The position numbers and the translations under genes were made by a program. The notes beneath the pieces were generated by a model. That model was not told the origin of the DNA, made no database searches, and saw only the letters and a list, made by a program, of their open reading frames with translations. A stretch of DNA of 64,000 nt from Erysipelotrichaceae bacterium (lineage in GTDB: Bacteria; Bacillota_I; Bacilli_A; Erysipelotrichales; Erysipelotrichaceae): contig JAFRZA010000014.1 in the NCBI GenBank assembly GCA_017442805.1, positions 62,001 to 126,000 on the forward strand, read 5' to 3'. Of this stretch, positions 33,614-41,978 are shown piece by piece. The number at the start of each line of letters is the position of its first letter. The first letter of the stretch is position 1.

Positions 33614-34309
33614 TTATTTGTAGAAATCGGTCCTTGCCTTATCCAGAGCAGCGATCATCTCTCTGAGAGTGGCTGCCGGATCCTTGGCGCAGACGATTCC
33701 ACTGGTTCCGCCGGTTCCATCGGCACCGGAAGCGATGGCCTTGTAGACGTCTTCGGCAGTAGAGATGCCGGCCGCCTGCAGGGTCCGGGTTTCCGGGGAA
33801 ATGGTCTTGACTGCTTCGTTGGTTGCCTTCATGTAGGACTCGTCGGCAGTCTCGCCGGTTCCGATCAGACTGGTCAGTTCGCAGACCATGATGTCGGGAT
33901 GCAGCTGAGCGATCGCCTTGGCATCGGCGACGTCATCAGCGCAGACGACGGTCAGGATTCCGACTTCTTTGGCTCTGGCGATCGTCTTGGTCAGTTCCGA
34001 CATCGTCATCGGATTCTCAGCGTGATTGAGGAAGGTTGCCCTGACGCCCGCGGCCTTGAGAGCCTCAGGCAGGATGTGTCCCATGCCTCTGCCCGGCTTC
34101 AGGGATTCCATCGCCTGAGCGCAGACATACAGATGGGGGAAATCGTGGGCAATTCTGGCCAGATCGACCAGCTGACCGGTAAAGAGAATGTCGACGTCGT
34201 ACTTGACGGCCAGCTCTTCAGCGACGGCTGCGAGCTGATACTCTTCTTCACCGTATAAATATGACTTGGGGTTTACGACGAAGAACGGACTTCTTAGCGG
34301 ATTGGTCAT
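33614..34309 (-). CDS. Diverged triose-phosphate isomerase-like TIM-barrel protein
   Basis: 231 residues. It follows the TPI plan: NPKSYL in place of NWKMN (Lys kept), LNHAENP in place of IGHSERR (His kept), CELTSLIGTGE in place of [11 protein letters not shown] (Glu kept) and a GGTSGIV phosphate loop. So all three catalytic residues remain, but the surrounding sequence is far from the true TpiA at 6371-7114. ATG at 34309 with CAGGAG. It sits between the aldolase and IIB genes, so it probably handles the triose or a related ketose phosphate from that pathway. Confidence 0.75.
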   Translation of the reverse strand: MTNPLRSPFFVVNPKSYLYGEEEYQLAAVAEELAVKYDVDILFTGQLVDLARIAHDFPHLYVCAQAMESLKPGRGMGHILPEALKAAGVRATFLNHAENPMTMSELTKTIARAKEVGILTVVCADDVADAKAIAQLHPDIMVCELTSLIGTGETADESYMKATNEAVKTISPETRTLQAAGISTAEDVYKAIASGADGTGGTSGIVCAKDPAATLREMIAALDKARTDFYK

Positions 34310-34325
34310 GTTTGTTTCTCCTGTC

Positions 34326-35153
34326 TTACTTATCGCAGTGGAAGACATGATAGTAATGTCTTAACACTTCCTTGATGGCTTCATCGGCGTTCTTCAGGAC
34401 CTTGAACCAGTCTTCCGGCAGGTCAGCAGCCGCAGACTCGCGGGCAGCGGTGATGAAGTCGGTGAAGATGTTGATCTTGCTGATGCCTTCGGTAGCGCAT
34501 CTTTCCAGGTTACGGTCACCTGATGATGAACCGCCGTGCAGTACCAGCGGTACCGGCAGGGCTTCAGCGAGCTCATGCAGTCTTTCGAAGTTGATAACCG
34601 GAGTTCCCTTGTACTTGCCGTGGGCAGTACCGATGGAAACGGCCAGAGAATCAACGCCGGTCAGTTCAACGAACTTTCTGGCGGCTTCGACTTCCGTATA
34701 GATGGAGTCATTGTTGTCTGATGAGTAGGTGACGCCGGTGCCGACGTGACCGATCTCAGCTTCAACGACAACGCCATGAGCATGGGCGTAGTCAACGACT
34801 TCCTTGGTGATGGCGACGTTTTCCTCAAATGACTTCATTGAGGCGTCAATCATGACGGAAGTGAACCCATTGGCGATGGCTTCCTTTACGGACTCCAGTG
34901 ACTGGCCGTGGTCGAGATGCAGGGCAACTTCGACGTTGGCCTTTTCACCGTAGAATTTGCCGATCAGGGCAGCTTCTTCGATGCTGAGCATTTCCTTGTG
35001 AACTTCGGCATAGCTCAGAATGATGGGTTGATGCAGTTCCTCGGCGACCTGAACGTAGTCGCGGCAGGAATTGTTGTCATAATAGTCAGGAGCTACGACG
35101 GCGTAATTGCCGGCCTTAGCCTTTTCAAACATGTTCTTGGTAGTTACTAACAT
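34326..35153 (-). CDS. Class II (zinc) ketose-bisphosphate aldolase
   Basis: 275 residues, FbaA/GatY/KbaY family. Zinc ligands and substrate residues: ALHLDHGQ near residue 80, VEAEIGHVGT near 132, SIGTAHGKYKG near 174, VLHGGSSSGD near 208, and the phosphate-binding NIFTDF. The SSSGD in place of the usual ASG is a small oddity. With a galactitol-type PTS, tagatose 1,6-bisphosphate is one possible substrate, but no kinase or polyol-phosphate dehydrogenase is in the operon. Confidence 0.88.
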   Translation of the reverse strand: MLVTTKNMFEKAKAGNYAVVAPDYYDNNSCRDYVQVAEELHQPIILSYAEVHKEMLSIEEAALIGKFYGEKANVEVALHLDHGQSLESVKEAIANGFTSVMIDASMKSFEENVAITKEVVDYAHAHGVVVEAEIGHVGTGVTYSSDNNDSIYTEVEAARKFVELTGVDSLAVSIGTAHGKYKGTPVINFERLHELAEALPVPLVLHGGSSSGDRNLERCATEGISKINIFTDFITAARESAAADLPEDWFKVLKNADEAIKEVLRHYYHVFHCDK

Positions 35154-35170
35154 TTTCTGTTATGCCTTTC

Positions 35171-35641
35171 CTATTCCAGAGTTAATCCGGCATCTTCGAC
35201 GATCTTCAGGAAGTCATCGAAGTTGTCAACTTCACGCAGCTTGCTGATGACTGTGTCATCTGCGAACAGGCCCATCAGCTTCATCAGCATCTCAACCTGT
35301 CCATGAGCTTCCTTGATGGCCATCATGAACATCATGTCAACCTTTACTTCTTCCTCCATATTGCCCATGTTACGGAAGACGACCGGTTCGTCCAGGGTCA
35401 TGAAGCCCAGCTGGGTTTCCTTTACGTATTCCGGATCGGTGTGCGGAATGGCAACGCCGGTCTTGTTCTCTTCATCAAGAGCCAGTCCGGTCGGGAAGTT
35501 GGCTTCTCTGGCCAGGATGCCGTCATAGAAGTTGTTCTCGACGACGCCTGCCTTTACGAATTCATCTGCCAGCATCTTCAAAGCGCTGTCTCTGTCTTCG
35601 GCATGCTGATGGAATAAAGCGATCTTCTTATCAAAAATCAA
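35171..35641 (-). CDS. PTS fructose/galactitol-type subunit IIA
   Basis: 156 residues. The phosphorylated histidine is in GVAIPHTDPEYV near residue 66, and the fold matches PTS EIIA type 2 (GatA). First gene of the operon. The start is a TTG at 35641, 9 nt after GGAG; the next in-frame ATG is at residue 23 and would remove part of the domain. A poor start on the first gene may keep expression low. Confidence 0.92.
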   Translation of the reverse strand: MIFDKKIALFHQHAEDRDSALKMLADEFVKAGVVENNFYDGILAREANFPTGLALDEENKTGVAIPHTDPEYVKETQLGFMTLDEPVVFRNMGNMEEEVKVDMMFMMAIKEAHGQVEMLMKLMGLFADDTVISKLREVDNFDDFLKIVEDAGLTLE

Positions 35642-35670
35642 TCTGAATCACTCCTTTCCCTTAAATTCTG

Positions 35671-35684
35671 TGAAATCGATTTCA
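35671..35684. promoter_or_regulatory. Perfect cre operator (CcpA-type) on the PTS operon
   Basis: TGAAATCGATTTCA, a 14-bp perfect palindrome that matches the cre consensus TGWAANCGNTNWCA at every fixed position. It lies at about +5 to +18 relative to the predicted PTS transcript start, where bound regulator would block initiation or elongation. Confidence 0.85.
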
Positions 35685-35695
35685 TAGGCTTTCTT

Positions 35696-35724
35696 TATAA
35701 AATTTGTCTCTTTTTGCCCGACAA
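35696..35724 (-). promoter_or_regulatory. Promoter of the galactitol-type PTS operon
   Basis: Minus-strand TTGTCG (35719-35724), 17-bp spacer, TTTATA (35696-35701). The -35 box is part of an inverted repeat (35701-35727). Confidence 0.65.
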
Positions 35725-35727
35725 ATT
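35701..35727. repeat. Inverted repeat over the PTS promoter
   Basis: AATTTGTC (35701-35708) and GACAAATT (35720-35727), 8-bp arms with an 11-bp spacer, covering the -35 box. It could be an operator for a specific regulator. Confidence 0.5.
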
Positions 35728-35834
35728 CCTTTTTTCGCCATATGTTACCGTTTACATTATAGCACCAATCACACAATGTACACATATTTTTTTCGCTTTA
35801 GAAAAAAACGCTCTTTTACACAAGCGGCTGATTC

Positions 35835-35864
35835 TTGAGAGAAGATGAGCCGGTAAACTATAAT
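35835..35864 (+). promoter_or_regulatory. Promoter of the cysteine-rich protein gene
   Basis: TTGAGA (35835-35840), 18-bp spacer, TATAAT (35859-35864). The start near 35871 is downstream of an earlier in-frame ATG, which decides the start codon at 35883. Confidence 0.8.
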
Positions 35865-35882
35865 ATGAGCGAGGACAGACAG

Positions 35883-36533
35883 ATGAACAATTACTACTTC
35901 CCCGGCTGTAAATACAAGGCCCATAACCCCGAAGGCAGCGAAAGGCTGGCCCGCTATCTGAACGAACGCTTCGGCATCATTGTCATGGACTGCTGCAGCG
36001 TCGGCTTTGACACGCCGGCAGAAGAAGATACCGTATTCTTCCAGTGTCCTACCTGCGGTCTGATCCTTCATGACTCCGGTTCCCAGAGGCGTCTGAGGAG
36101 CGTCTACCGCCTCTTGAGCGAAGACGACCGTTTCCCCTGGCCTGATCATTCCGGCCGGCAGATGACCCTGCAGGACTGCTGGAGAAGCAGGGAAGACGAT
36201 GATTACCTGCAGGCCGTCCGAGACGTGCTGGCAAAGATGAACATCCATCCCCTTGAACTTCCCAACTGCCGGGAAAAGGCTGATTTCTGCGGCGCCACCC
36301 TTTACCGCGTTCCTTCCGGAAGATATCACAGGCTGGCTCCCGTCAGCCTGGTGGAAAAGGCCTGCTTTGACCCTCAGCCTGAAGAAGTCCAGCAGCAGCT
36401 GATGAAGGAACACGGGAAACTGTACCGGAGTGAAGACGTGCTCTGTTACTGTACCGGCTGCCTGGAAGGCATCAGGATGGCCGGACACACGCCCGTTCAT
36501 GTTCTTGATCTGATCACCGACGCTCTTAGATGA
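35883..36533 (+). CDS. Cysteine-rich protein resembling CCG-domain Fe-S proteins
   Basis: 217 residues. Cysteines are clustered: YFPGCKY at residue 9, CCSVG near 34, CPTC near 53, a pair near 139-147 (NCREKADFC), and CYCTGC near 195. The YFPGC start plus CC and CxxC recalls the CCG domain of HdrB/LutA/GlpC proteins that carry a 4Fe-4S cluster, but the fit is partial and only one domain is present. No membrane segment. It lies divergent to the PTS operon and upstream of the LacI-type gene. Function unknown; a redox or cofactor role is a guess. Confidence 0.7.
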   Translation: MNNYYFPGCKYKAHNPEGSERLARYLNERFGIIVMDCCSVGFDTPAEEDTVFFQCPTCGLILHDSGSQRRLRSVYRLLSEDDRFPWPDHSGRQMTLQDCWRSREDDDYLQAVRDVLAKMNIHPLELPNCREKADFCGATLYRVPSGRYHRLAPVSLVEKACFDPQPEEVQQQLMKEHGKLYRSEDVLCYCTGCLEGIRMAGHTPVHVLDLITDALR

Positions 36534-36563
36534 TTATCTGTCCTGCAATCCATATTTAATTAA

Positions 36564-36589
36564 TCGACATTCCGTTTTTCGCTTATAAT
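36564..36589 (+). promoter_or_regulatory. Probable promoter of the LacI-family gene
   Basis: TATAAT at 36584-36589 is clear; the -35 (TCGACA, 36564-36569) is only 14 bp away, so it is weak or regulated. Confidence 0.5.
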
Positions 36590-36606
36590 GTTGAAAGAGG
36601 TATCTT

Positions 36607-37623
36607 ATGGCACTGAAGATCAGCGAAATCGCCAGACTGGCTGAAGTATCACCGGCAACCGTTTCCCGCGTGTTGAACGGTTTTCCCAATGTCCGCAAGC
36701 AGACCCGCGACAAGGTCATGGAGGTCATCCGCAGGAATAATTACCGGCCCAGTGCCATCGCCCACAGCCTCAAGGCCAAGCAGACCGATACCATCTGCCT
36801 GATGCTTCCCAACATTCAGAACATGGCCTATGCCCCAATCACCAAGGGCGTCGAGGACGTCGCCCGGGAAAGGGGCTACACGGTCATTCTGTGCAACACC
36901 AACAGCGACGAGGAGACCGAAAAACAGTATTTCGACAAGATGAAGAGCCGGATGGTTGACGGTTTCGTCATCACTTCCGCCATGCCCAATCACCAGAACA
37001 TCTTTGAACTGGTTGCTGAAGAAACCCCGGTGGTTCTCTGCAGCCGCTATTACCCGGAAGATGTGGGCAAGATTGAGATCTGCTCCATCAACAACCGCGA
37101 CGCCTCCTATGCCCTGATCAGCGAAATGATCGCTCACGGCTACCGCCGGATCGCCATCGCCCTGGGCAATGAGGAGATCTTCTATACCACCGAGCGGATG
37201 CGCGGCTACATGGACGCTCTCAGAGACGCCGGACTGGAGTTTGACGAAAGACTGGTCATGCACTTTGAGAAGGAAAACCGCGATTTCTACCGCAAGACCC
37301 TGGAACTGATCGATTCCGGCCTGGACTTCGACAGCATCTTCTGCACTTCCGACACCAAGGCGATTTACGCCATGCGGGCTCTCTATGAGCGCGGTCTCAA
37401 AGTCCCCCAGGACATCGGCGTCTTCGGCTTCGACAACATCGACATCTCCGATTCCGTCACCCCGCCTCTGACCACCGTTTCCCAGTCGCCCTATCTGGAA
37501 GGAAGACTGGCCGGGCAGTGTCTGATCGAGCAGATCGAATACAAGAGAAAAAACGGCGTGCTGCCGCCGCCGCGCTTCCACGAAATAAAGCCTGAACTGA
37601 TCATCCGTCAGTCATCAAAATAG
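36607..37623 (+). CDS. LacI/GalR-family transcriptional regulator
   Basis: 338 residues. The N-terminal helix-turn-helix ISEIARLAEVSPATVSRVLNG and hinge YRPSAIAHSLK are standard, followed by a periplasmic-binding-protein-like sensor domain ending in GVFGFDNIDISDSVTPPLTTVSQ. It could be CcpA itself or a sugar-specific repressor. It lies near the PTS operon with its cre-like site and may control it; nothing in the sequence fixes the effector. AAAGAGG precedes the ATG. The next gene converges on it 14 nt downstream. Confidence 0.92.
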   Translation: MALKISEIARLAEVSPATVSRVLNGFPNVRKQTRDKVMEVIRRNNYRPSAIAHSLKAKQTDTICLMLPNIQNMAYAPITKGVEDVARERGYTVILCNTNSDEETEKQYFDKMKSRMVDGFVITSAMPNHQNIFELVAEETPVVLCSRYYPEDVGKIEICSINNRDASYALISEMIAHGYRRIAIALGNEEIFYTTERMRGYMDALRDAGLEFDERLVMHFEKENRDFYRKTLELIDSGLDFDSIFCTSDTKAIYAMRALYERGLKVPQDIGVFGFDNIDISDSVTPPLTTVSQSPYLEGRLAGQCLIEQIEYKRKNGVLPPPRFHEIKPELIIRQSSK

Positions 37624-37636
37624 CCGGTCTTCCCGG

Positions 37637-39187
37637 CTATTTCCTTTTCATTATCTCAATGGCGACCTTAATGCCGTCCACCGCTGCCGAGGTAATGCCG
37701 CCGGCATAGCCGGCGCCTTCCCCGCAGGGATAGATCATCGGGATGCTGCTCTGGAGGTCCTCACCCCTGAGAAGCGTCAGCGGACAGGAAGTCCGGCTTT
37801 CCACCGCCGTCAGAATGGCGTCGGGATCATCAAATCCCCTTATCTTCCGGTCAAAGTGCGGCATCGCTTCCCTGATGGTATCGCTGACAAACTGAGGCAG
37901 GATCTCATTGAGATCGGTCAGCTTATAACCGGGTTTATAACTGGGCGTAATGCGGCCGATGTGATCGGAAGCGACTTTGTTTTCAAAGTCTTCCAGTCTC
38001 TGCACCGGAGCGAAATGATTGCTGCCGCCGGCCTCGAAGGCGGCTTTTTCCAGCTCTTGCTGGAAACGGATGCCTTCCAGCGGGTCATCGCCGGGGAAAT
38101 CAGTCGTCAGCACGTTTACCAGCAGAGCCGCGTTGGCGTTGTCCTTGTTGCGACCGTAGAAGCTCATGCCGTTGGTGACCAGCTGACCTTCCTCGCTGCT
38201 GGAGGCGATCACAACGCCTCCCGGGCACATGCAGAAGGTGTAACAGCTTCTCTTACTGCCGTGATAAACCAGTTTGTACTGGGCAGCCGGCAGCTTCAGC
38301 CTGGTCTTCTCCCCATACTGCGCCTTGTCAATGTCCTTCTGCAGATGCTCGATGCGCACGCCGACCGAGAAGTTCTTTCTCTTCATTTCCATGCCGTGCT
38401 CTTTCAGCATCGCAAAGCTCTTGCGGGCGGAATGACCCAGAGCCAGTACCAGAGCGTCGGTCTCAAGTTCTTCGCTTCCGCATCTGACCAGCAGATGATC
38501 ACCGCGTTCCTCAAAATCCTCAAACCGGCAGTTGAAGCGGTATTCTCCGCCCATTTTCTCAATGTAATGACGGATGTTGATCAGTATGTTGACCAGATTG
38601 TCGGTGCCGATGTGCGGCTTGGCCAGATAGGTTATCTCCTCAGGAGCGCCGAAGTGATGGAAAGTGCTGAGCACGAGGTCAATGTAACGGCTGTTGATTC
38701 CGGTGGTCAGCTTGCCGTCGGAGAACGTTCCGGCTCCGCCTTCACCGAACTGCACGTTGCTCAGTTCATCCAGCTTTCCGGTTTCCCGGTAAAGCCTGAC
38801 CTTTTCCATGCGCTTTTCCACGCAGTCGCCCTGTTCGATGATGATCGGCTTTATGCCTTGGCGAACCAGAGTCAAGGCGCAGAACAGGCCCGCCGGGCCG
38901 GCGCCGATGATGACTGGGCGGTAAGGCGAGCGGCGGTTAACTTCAAAGACTTCCTCTTTCCTTTCTTCCGCGCGGGGCAGACGGGGATAGGCTTTCTCGT
39001 CCCTCACTTCCACCAGCAGGCTGTAGAGGTAATGAACGTCGTTCTTGTCGCGGCTGTCGATGCTCTTGCGGGCGATTTTCCAGCTTAAAACATCCTCTGC
39101 GTTTATTCTGGCTTTCTTCAGAGCCTTCCGCAGAAGCTGATCCCTGCTGAGGTCTTCGTATACTTTCAAACCATCGATCTTAAGCAT
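37637..39187 (-). CDS. FAD-dependent oxidoreductase of COG2509 type
   Basis: 516 residues. The FAD loop is VIIGAGPAGLFCALTLVRQG near residue 92, followed by GEGGAGTFSDGKLTTGI, a strong mark of this family, and CMCPGGVV. The first 80 residues form a small conserved N-terminal domain. Function is not established; it is widespread in Bacillota and Bacteroidota. Start ATG at 39187 (MLKIDGL); a TTG sits two codons before it. Ribosome site weak. Divergent from surE. Confidence 0.85.
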   Translation of the reverse strand: MLKIDGLKVYEDLSRDQLLRKALKKARINAEDVLSWKIARKSIDSRDKNDVHYLYSLLVEVRDEKAYPRLPRAEERKEEVFEVNRRSPYRPVIIGAGPAGLFCALTLVRQGIKPIIIEQGDCVEKRMEKVRLYRETGKLDELSNVQFGEGGAGTFSDGKLTTGINSRYIDLVLSTFHHFGAPEEITYLAKPHIGTDNLVNILINIRHYIEKMGGEYRFNCRFEDFEERGDHLLVRCGSEELETDALVLALGHSARKSFAMLKEHGMEMKRKNFSVGVRIEHLQKDIDKAQYGEKTRLKLPAAQYKLVYHGSKRSCYTFCMCPGGVVIASSSEEGQLVTNGMSFYGRNKDNANAALLVNVLTTDFPGDDPLEGIRFQQELEKAAFEAGGSNHFAPVQRLEDFENKVASDHIGRITPSYKPGYKLTDLNEILPQFVSDTIREAMPHFDRKIRGFDDPDAILTAVESRTSCPLTLLRGEDLQSSIPMIYPCGEGAGYAGGITSAAVDGIKVAIEIMKRK

Positions 39188-39282
39188 ATTCAAATAATAT
39201 CACATTTTCCCTCTGCCAGGCAGTCAGCTTGCCGCCCGCAGCCGGCTGCGTTATGGTAGAATTAACACGTGAGGTTGATAAC

Positions 39283-40056
39283 ATGAAGATTCTGGTTGTT
39301 AATGACGACGGCATTTCCTCGCCGGGTATCAAGGCTCTGGCCAACGAATTAAGCAAGATCGGTGAAGTCACCGTTTCCGCTCCCCTTCAGGGCATGAGCG
39401 GCGCCGGCCACGGCTTAAGCATCAATAAGGTCTTAAGAGTAGAAAAGCAGCAGTTTGCGGAAAACATCACCGGTTACGCCGTTGAAGGCACACCGAGAGA
39501 CTGCGCCGAACTGGGCATCAACGCCTTCATGAAGGACGGCGTTGACCTGCTGGTCACCGGCATCAACCAGGGCAGCAACCTTTCCAACAACATTCCCTGC
39601 TCAGGAACCTGCGGAGCCGCCTGCACCGGTCTGGATTACGGTGTCCCGGCCATCGCCGTTTCGCTGGATTTCGGTGACGAATATGATTACCGCTACAGCG
39701 CTGAAATAGCCCGGGAAATGGCTGAGTGGTTCATTGTTCAGCCCTTCAACCACAAGTTTGTTCTCAACGTCAACGTTCCCAACCGGCCAAGGGAAGAAAT
39801 CAAGGGTTATCACATCTGTGGTCACGGCGGCAATTACATTTTCCACCAGGACCTCACGCCGCGCTATGACGGCCGCTATTACTACTATGACACTTCCTCT
39901 TCCGAGTTCTCCTTCGTCAATTTGGTGGAAAACCTGGACGGCGACATCTACGCCCTGCATCAGGGCTACATCACGCTTTCACCGATCAGACTGGACATGA
40001 TCTCATATGATGACTTCCCGCTGATCCAGAAAGATCTCAACCAATTCAAGTACTGA
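39283..40056 (+). CDS. surE: 5'/3'-nucleotidase SurE
   Basis: 257 residues. It hydrolyses nucleoside monophosphates and other phosphomonoesters using a divalent metal. MKILVVNDDG at the N-terminus carries the DD metal site; Ser40-type APLQGMSGAGHG, VEGTPRDCAELGI and TGINQGSNLSNNI follow. The ATG at 39283 is preceded by GAGG; a TAGAAT at 39257-39262 may be the -10. Single gene with a terminator after it. Confidence 0.95.
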   Translation: MKILVVNDDGISSPGIKALANELSKIGEVTVSAPLQGMSGAGHGLSINKVLRVEKQQFAENITGYAVEGTPRDCAELGINAFMKDGVDLLVTGINQGSNLSNNIPCSGTCGAACTGLDYGVPAIAVSLDFGDEYDYRYSAEIAREMAEWFIVQPFNHKFVLNVNVPNRPREEIKGYHICGHGGNYIFHQDLTPRYDGRYYYYDTSSSEFSFVNLVENLDGDIYALHQGYITLSPIRLDMISYDDFPLIQKDLNQFKY

Positions 40057-40083
40057 AAAAGCTGTCTGATGACAGCCTTTTTA
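40056..40083. terminator. Bidirectional terminator between surE and the MATE gene
   Basis: Stem GCTGTC (40061-40066) with GACAGC (40071-40076), TGAT loop, A-run before and T-run after. It can stop both convergent genes. Confidence 0.85.
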
Positions 40084-40092
40084 ATACAGTCT

Positions 40093-41439
40093 TTATACGG
40101 TTTGCGGGAAATACTCCGGTTTCAGACGCAGGATCACGATGACGGTTATCACCAGCATGATCACATTAGTCAGCAGGAAGGAGAACCAGATGCTGTCCAG
40201 ACCAAACAGCAACGGCAAAAGCACCAGGGTCAGGTTATTAAAGACCACCTCATGCAGCGTTGTCAGCAACCCGGAGTAGCGGGTCTGCTGAAGATTGGCC
40301 AGAGTGCTGCGGGCAGCGATGTTGTAGCCAAACAGCAGGAAACTGTAGGGCATGATGCGCATACCATAATTCAGGATCCCGATCATACTTTGCTCAGCAC
40401 TGCTGACAAACAGTTTTACCAGCATCCTTCCACCGGTCAGAAACAGTCCGACTGTCAGAAAGGACAATACCGTGGTTACCGCAAAGATCTGACCGAAGAG
40501 CTTCTGTAGCTTCGGCAGGTTCTTTTCCCCGACCGCGTAACTGACCAGCGGTCCGGTCGTTCCGAACAGACCGAAGAAACCGCCCATGAAGGTGAAGGCG
40601 ATGTTGTTGACGATGGAATAGGCAGCCAGATACTCTTCGTTTCCCCAATACAGAATGACATGGTTCTGAACCAGCGTTCCCAGGCCGACGGAAGCATTGG
40701 TAATGAAGGAAGGAATGCCCAGGCGCATGGAGCGCTTCAGGGTTGAGGTGTCGGTAAGATCTGGCCGGGCAAAGCGCAGTTCACTGGACTTACTGCTGTA
40801 GAAAATCAGTCCGATGACCATCTGGACGCAGACAGCGATCAGATTGGCGTAGGCCGCCCCGACCATGCCGACCTGCCGGTAAACCACGAAATACCAGTCA
40901 AAGAAGACGTTGGTCCCGACATTGAGAATGGTATTCAGCAGCCCCACCTGCGGCTTTCCCGCCGTTACGTAGAAGCGGGAGAAGATTCCGGATACCAGAG
41001 TCAGGGGAATGTAGAGCGTTCCGATGCTGTTGAACTGCCAGGCATACGGATAAAGGATCTCAGTGGCGCCCAGCAGATGCAGGATCTGCTTCAGAAACGT
41101 TCTCTCCACGATGGCCATGAGGATGCCGATCAGAAGAATGGCTACAACGACCGTAGTGAAGTTCTTACGGGCTTCCGCCTCCTTCTTTTCGCCGAACTTC
41201 CGGCTTACCAGAATGGCTGAACCGCCCAGCAGATTGACGATCGCAAAATTGAGCATGAACAGCGGCGAGCCGATGGAGAAGGCGGCAAGAGCGTCATGAC
41301 CGATATAGCGGGAAATGAACAGACCGTCGTCCAGGGTATACAAAAGCGAGATAACGATCTCATTGGTTACCGAGGGGGCAGCAAATTTCAGCAATTCACC
41401 GGTACTGTAGTCTTTTCCTATCGTCTTGATCTCGCTCAT
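40093..41439 (-). CDS. MATE family efflux transporter
   Basis: 448 residues, twelve hydrophobic segments in two halves (e.g. FSIGSPLFMLNFAIVNLLGG and the matching GLFGTTGPLVSYAVGEKNLPK). MATE proteins expel drugs or metabolites in exchange for sodium ions or protons. It has its own TTGACA-type promoter. No drug-linked regulator is adjacent, so the cargo is unknown. Confidence 0.93.
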   Translation of the reverse strand: MSEIKTIGKDYSTGELLKFAAPSVTNEIVISLLYTLDDGLFISRYIGHDALAAFSIGSPLFMLNFAIVNLLGGSAILVSRKFGEKKEAEARKNFTTVVVAILLIGILMAIVERTFLKQILHLLGATEILYPYAWQFNSIGTLYIPLTLVSGIFSRFYVTAGKPQVGLLNTILNVGTNVFFDWYFVVYRQVGMVGAAYANLIAVCVQMVIGLIFYSSKSSELRFARPDLTDTSTLKRSMRLGIPSFITNASVGLGTLVQNHVILYWGNEEYLAAYSIVNNIAFTFMGGFFGLFGTTGPLVSYAVGEKNLPKLQKLFGQIFAVTTVLSFLTVGLFLTGGRMLVKLFVSSAEQSMIGILNYGMRIMPYSFLLFGYNIAARSTLANLQQTRYSGLLTTLHEVVFNNLTLVLLPLLFGLDSIWFSFLLTNVIMLVITVIVILRLKPEYFPQTV

Positions 41440-41457
41440 TCAAATCACCACCATGTC

Positions 41458-41485
41458 AGTTTAACATCCTGTAACCGCATGTCAA
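41458..41485 (-). promoter_or_regulatory. Promoter of the MATE gene
   Basis: Minus-strand TTGACA (41480-41485), 16-bp spacer, TAAACT (41458-41463). Confidence 0.7.
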
Positions 41486-41525
41486 TCCCGTCATCACAAA
41501 AAGGGCTTTCGCACTTTATTGTTTT

Positions 41526-41978
41526 TCAGAGACTCTCCAGCATCTGCTGGGGATTTTCCCTGGCCTTGGCCTTCGCCACGACTTTCTCAATGATGCCGTT
41601 TTCGTCAATCAGATAGGTGGAACGGCTGACGCCCATGAAGGTCCGGCCGTACTGTTTTTTCTCCACCCAGACCTCATAGGCCCTGATTACTTCCAGCTCA
41701 GTGTCGCTCAGAAGCGTGAAGGGCAGACCGTAGTTGTCCTCGAACTTCTTGTGGGAGGCTACCGAGTCCTTGCTGACGCCTAAAACGACGGCTCCCTTTT
41801 CGGTGATCTGGGGATACAGATCGCGGAAACTGCAGGCCTGAGCGCTGCAGCCCGAGGTATTGTCCTTGGGGTAGAAATACAGGATGACTTTCTTTCCCCG
41901 GTAATCACTCAGCTTATGAATGGCGCCGTTCTGATCAGGCAGGCTGAAATCCGGCGCCTTACTTCCAACTTCAAGCAT
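41526..41978 (-). CDS. bcp: Peroxiredoxin of the Bcp/PrxQ type
   Basis: 150 residues. A thiol peroxidase that reduces hydrogen and organic peroxides. Peroxidatic Cys in SGCSAQACSFRD, with the second Cys five residues later, and the TPxxTSxC-like YPKDNTSGC context of the family. Its ATG overlaps the upstream zinc-ribbon membrane gene by 8 nt. A protective enzyme placed right after the oxygen-sensitive PFOR locus. Confidence 0.95.
   Translation of the reverse strand: MLEVGSKAPDFSLPDQNGAIHKLSDYRGKKVILYFYPKDNTSGCSAQACSFRDLYPQITEKGAVVLGVSKDSVASHKKFEDNYGLPFTLLSDTELEVIRAYEVWVEKKQYGRTFMGVSRSTYLIDENGIIEKVVAKAKARENPQQMLESL

Noticed and set aside
37856..39088. 410-residue plus-strand frame opposite the COG2509 flavoprotein
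   Set aside because: Very long but mirrors the codon bias of the real gene; composition has no recognisable domain.
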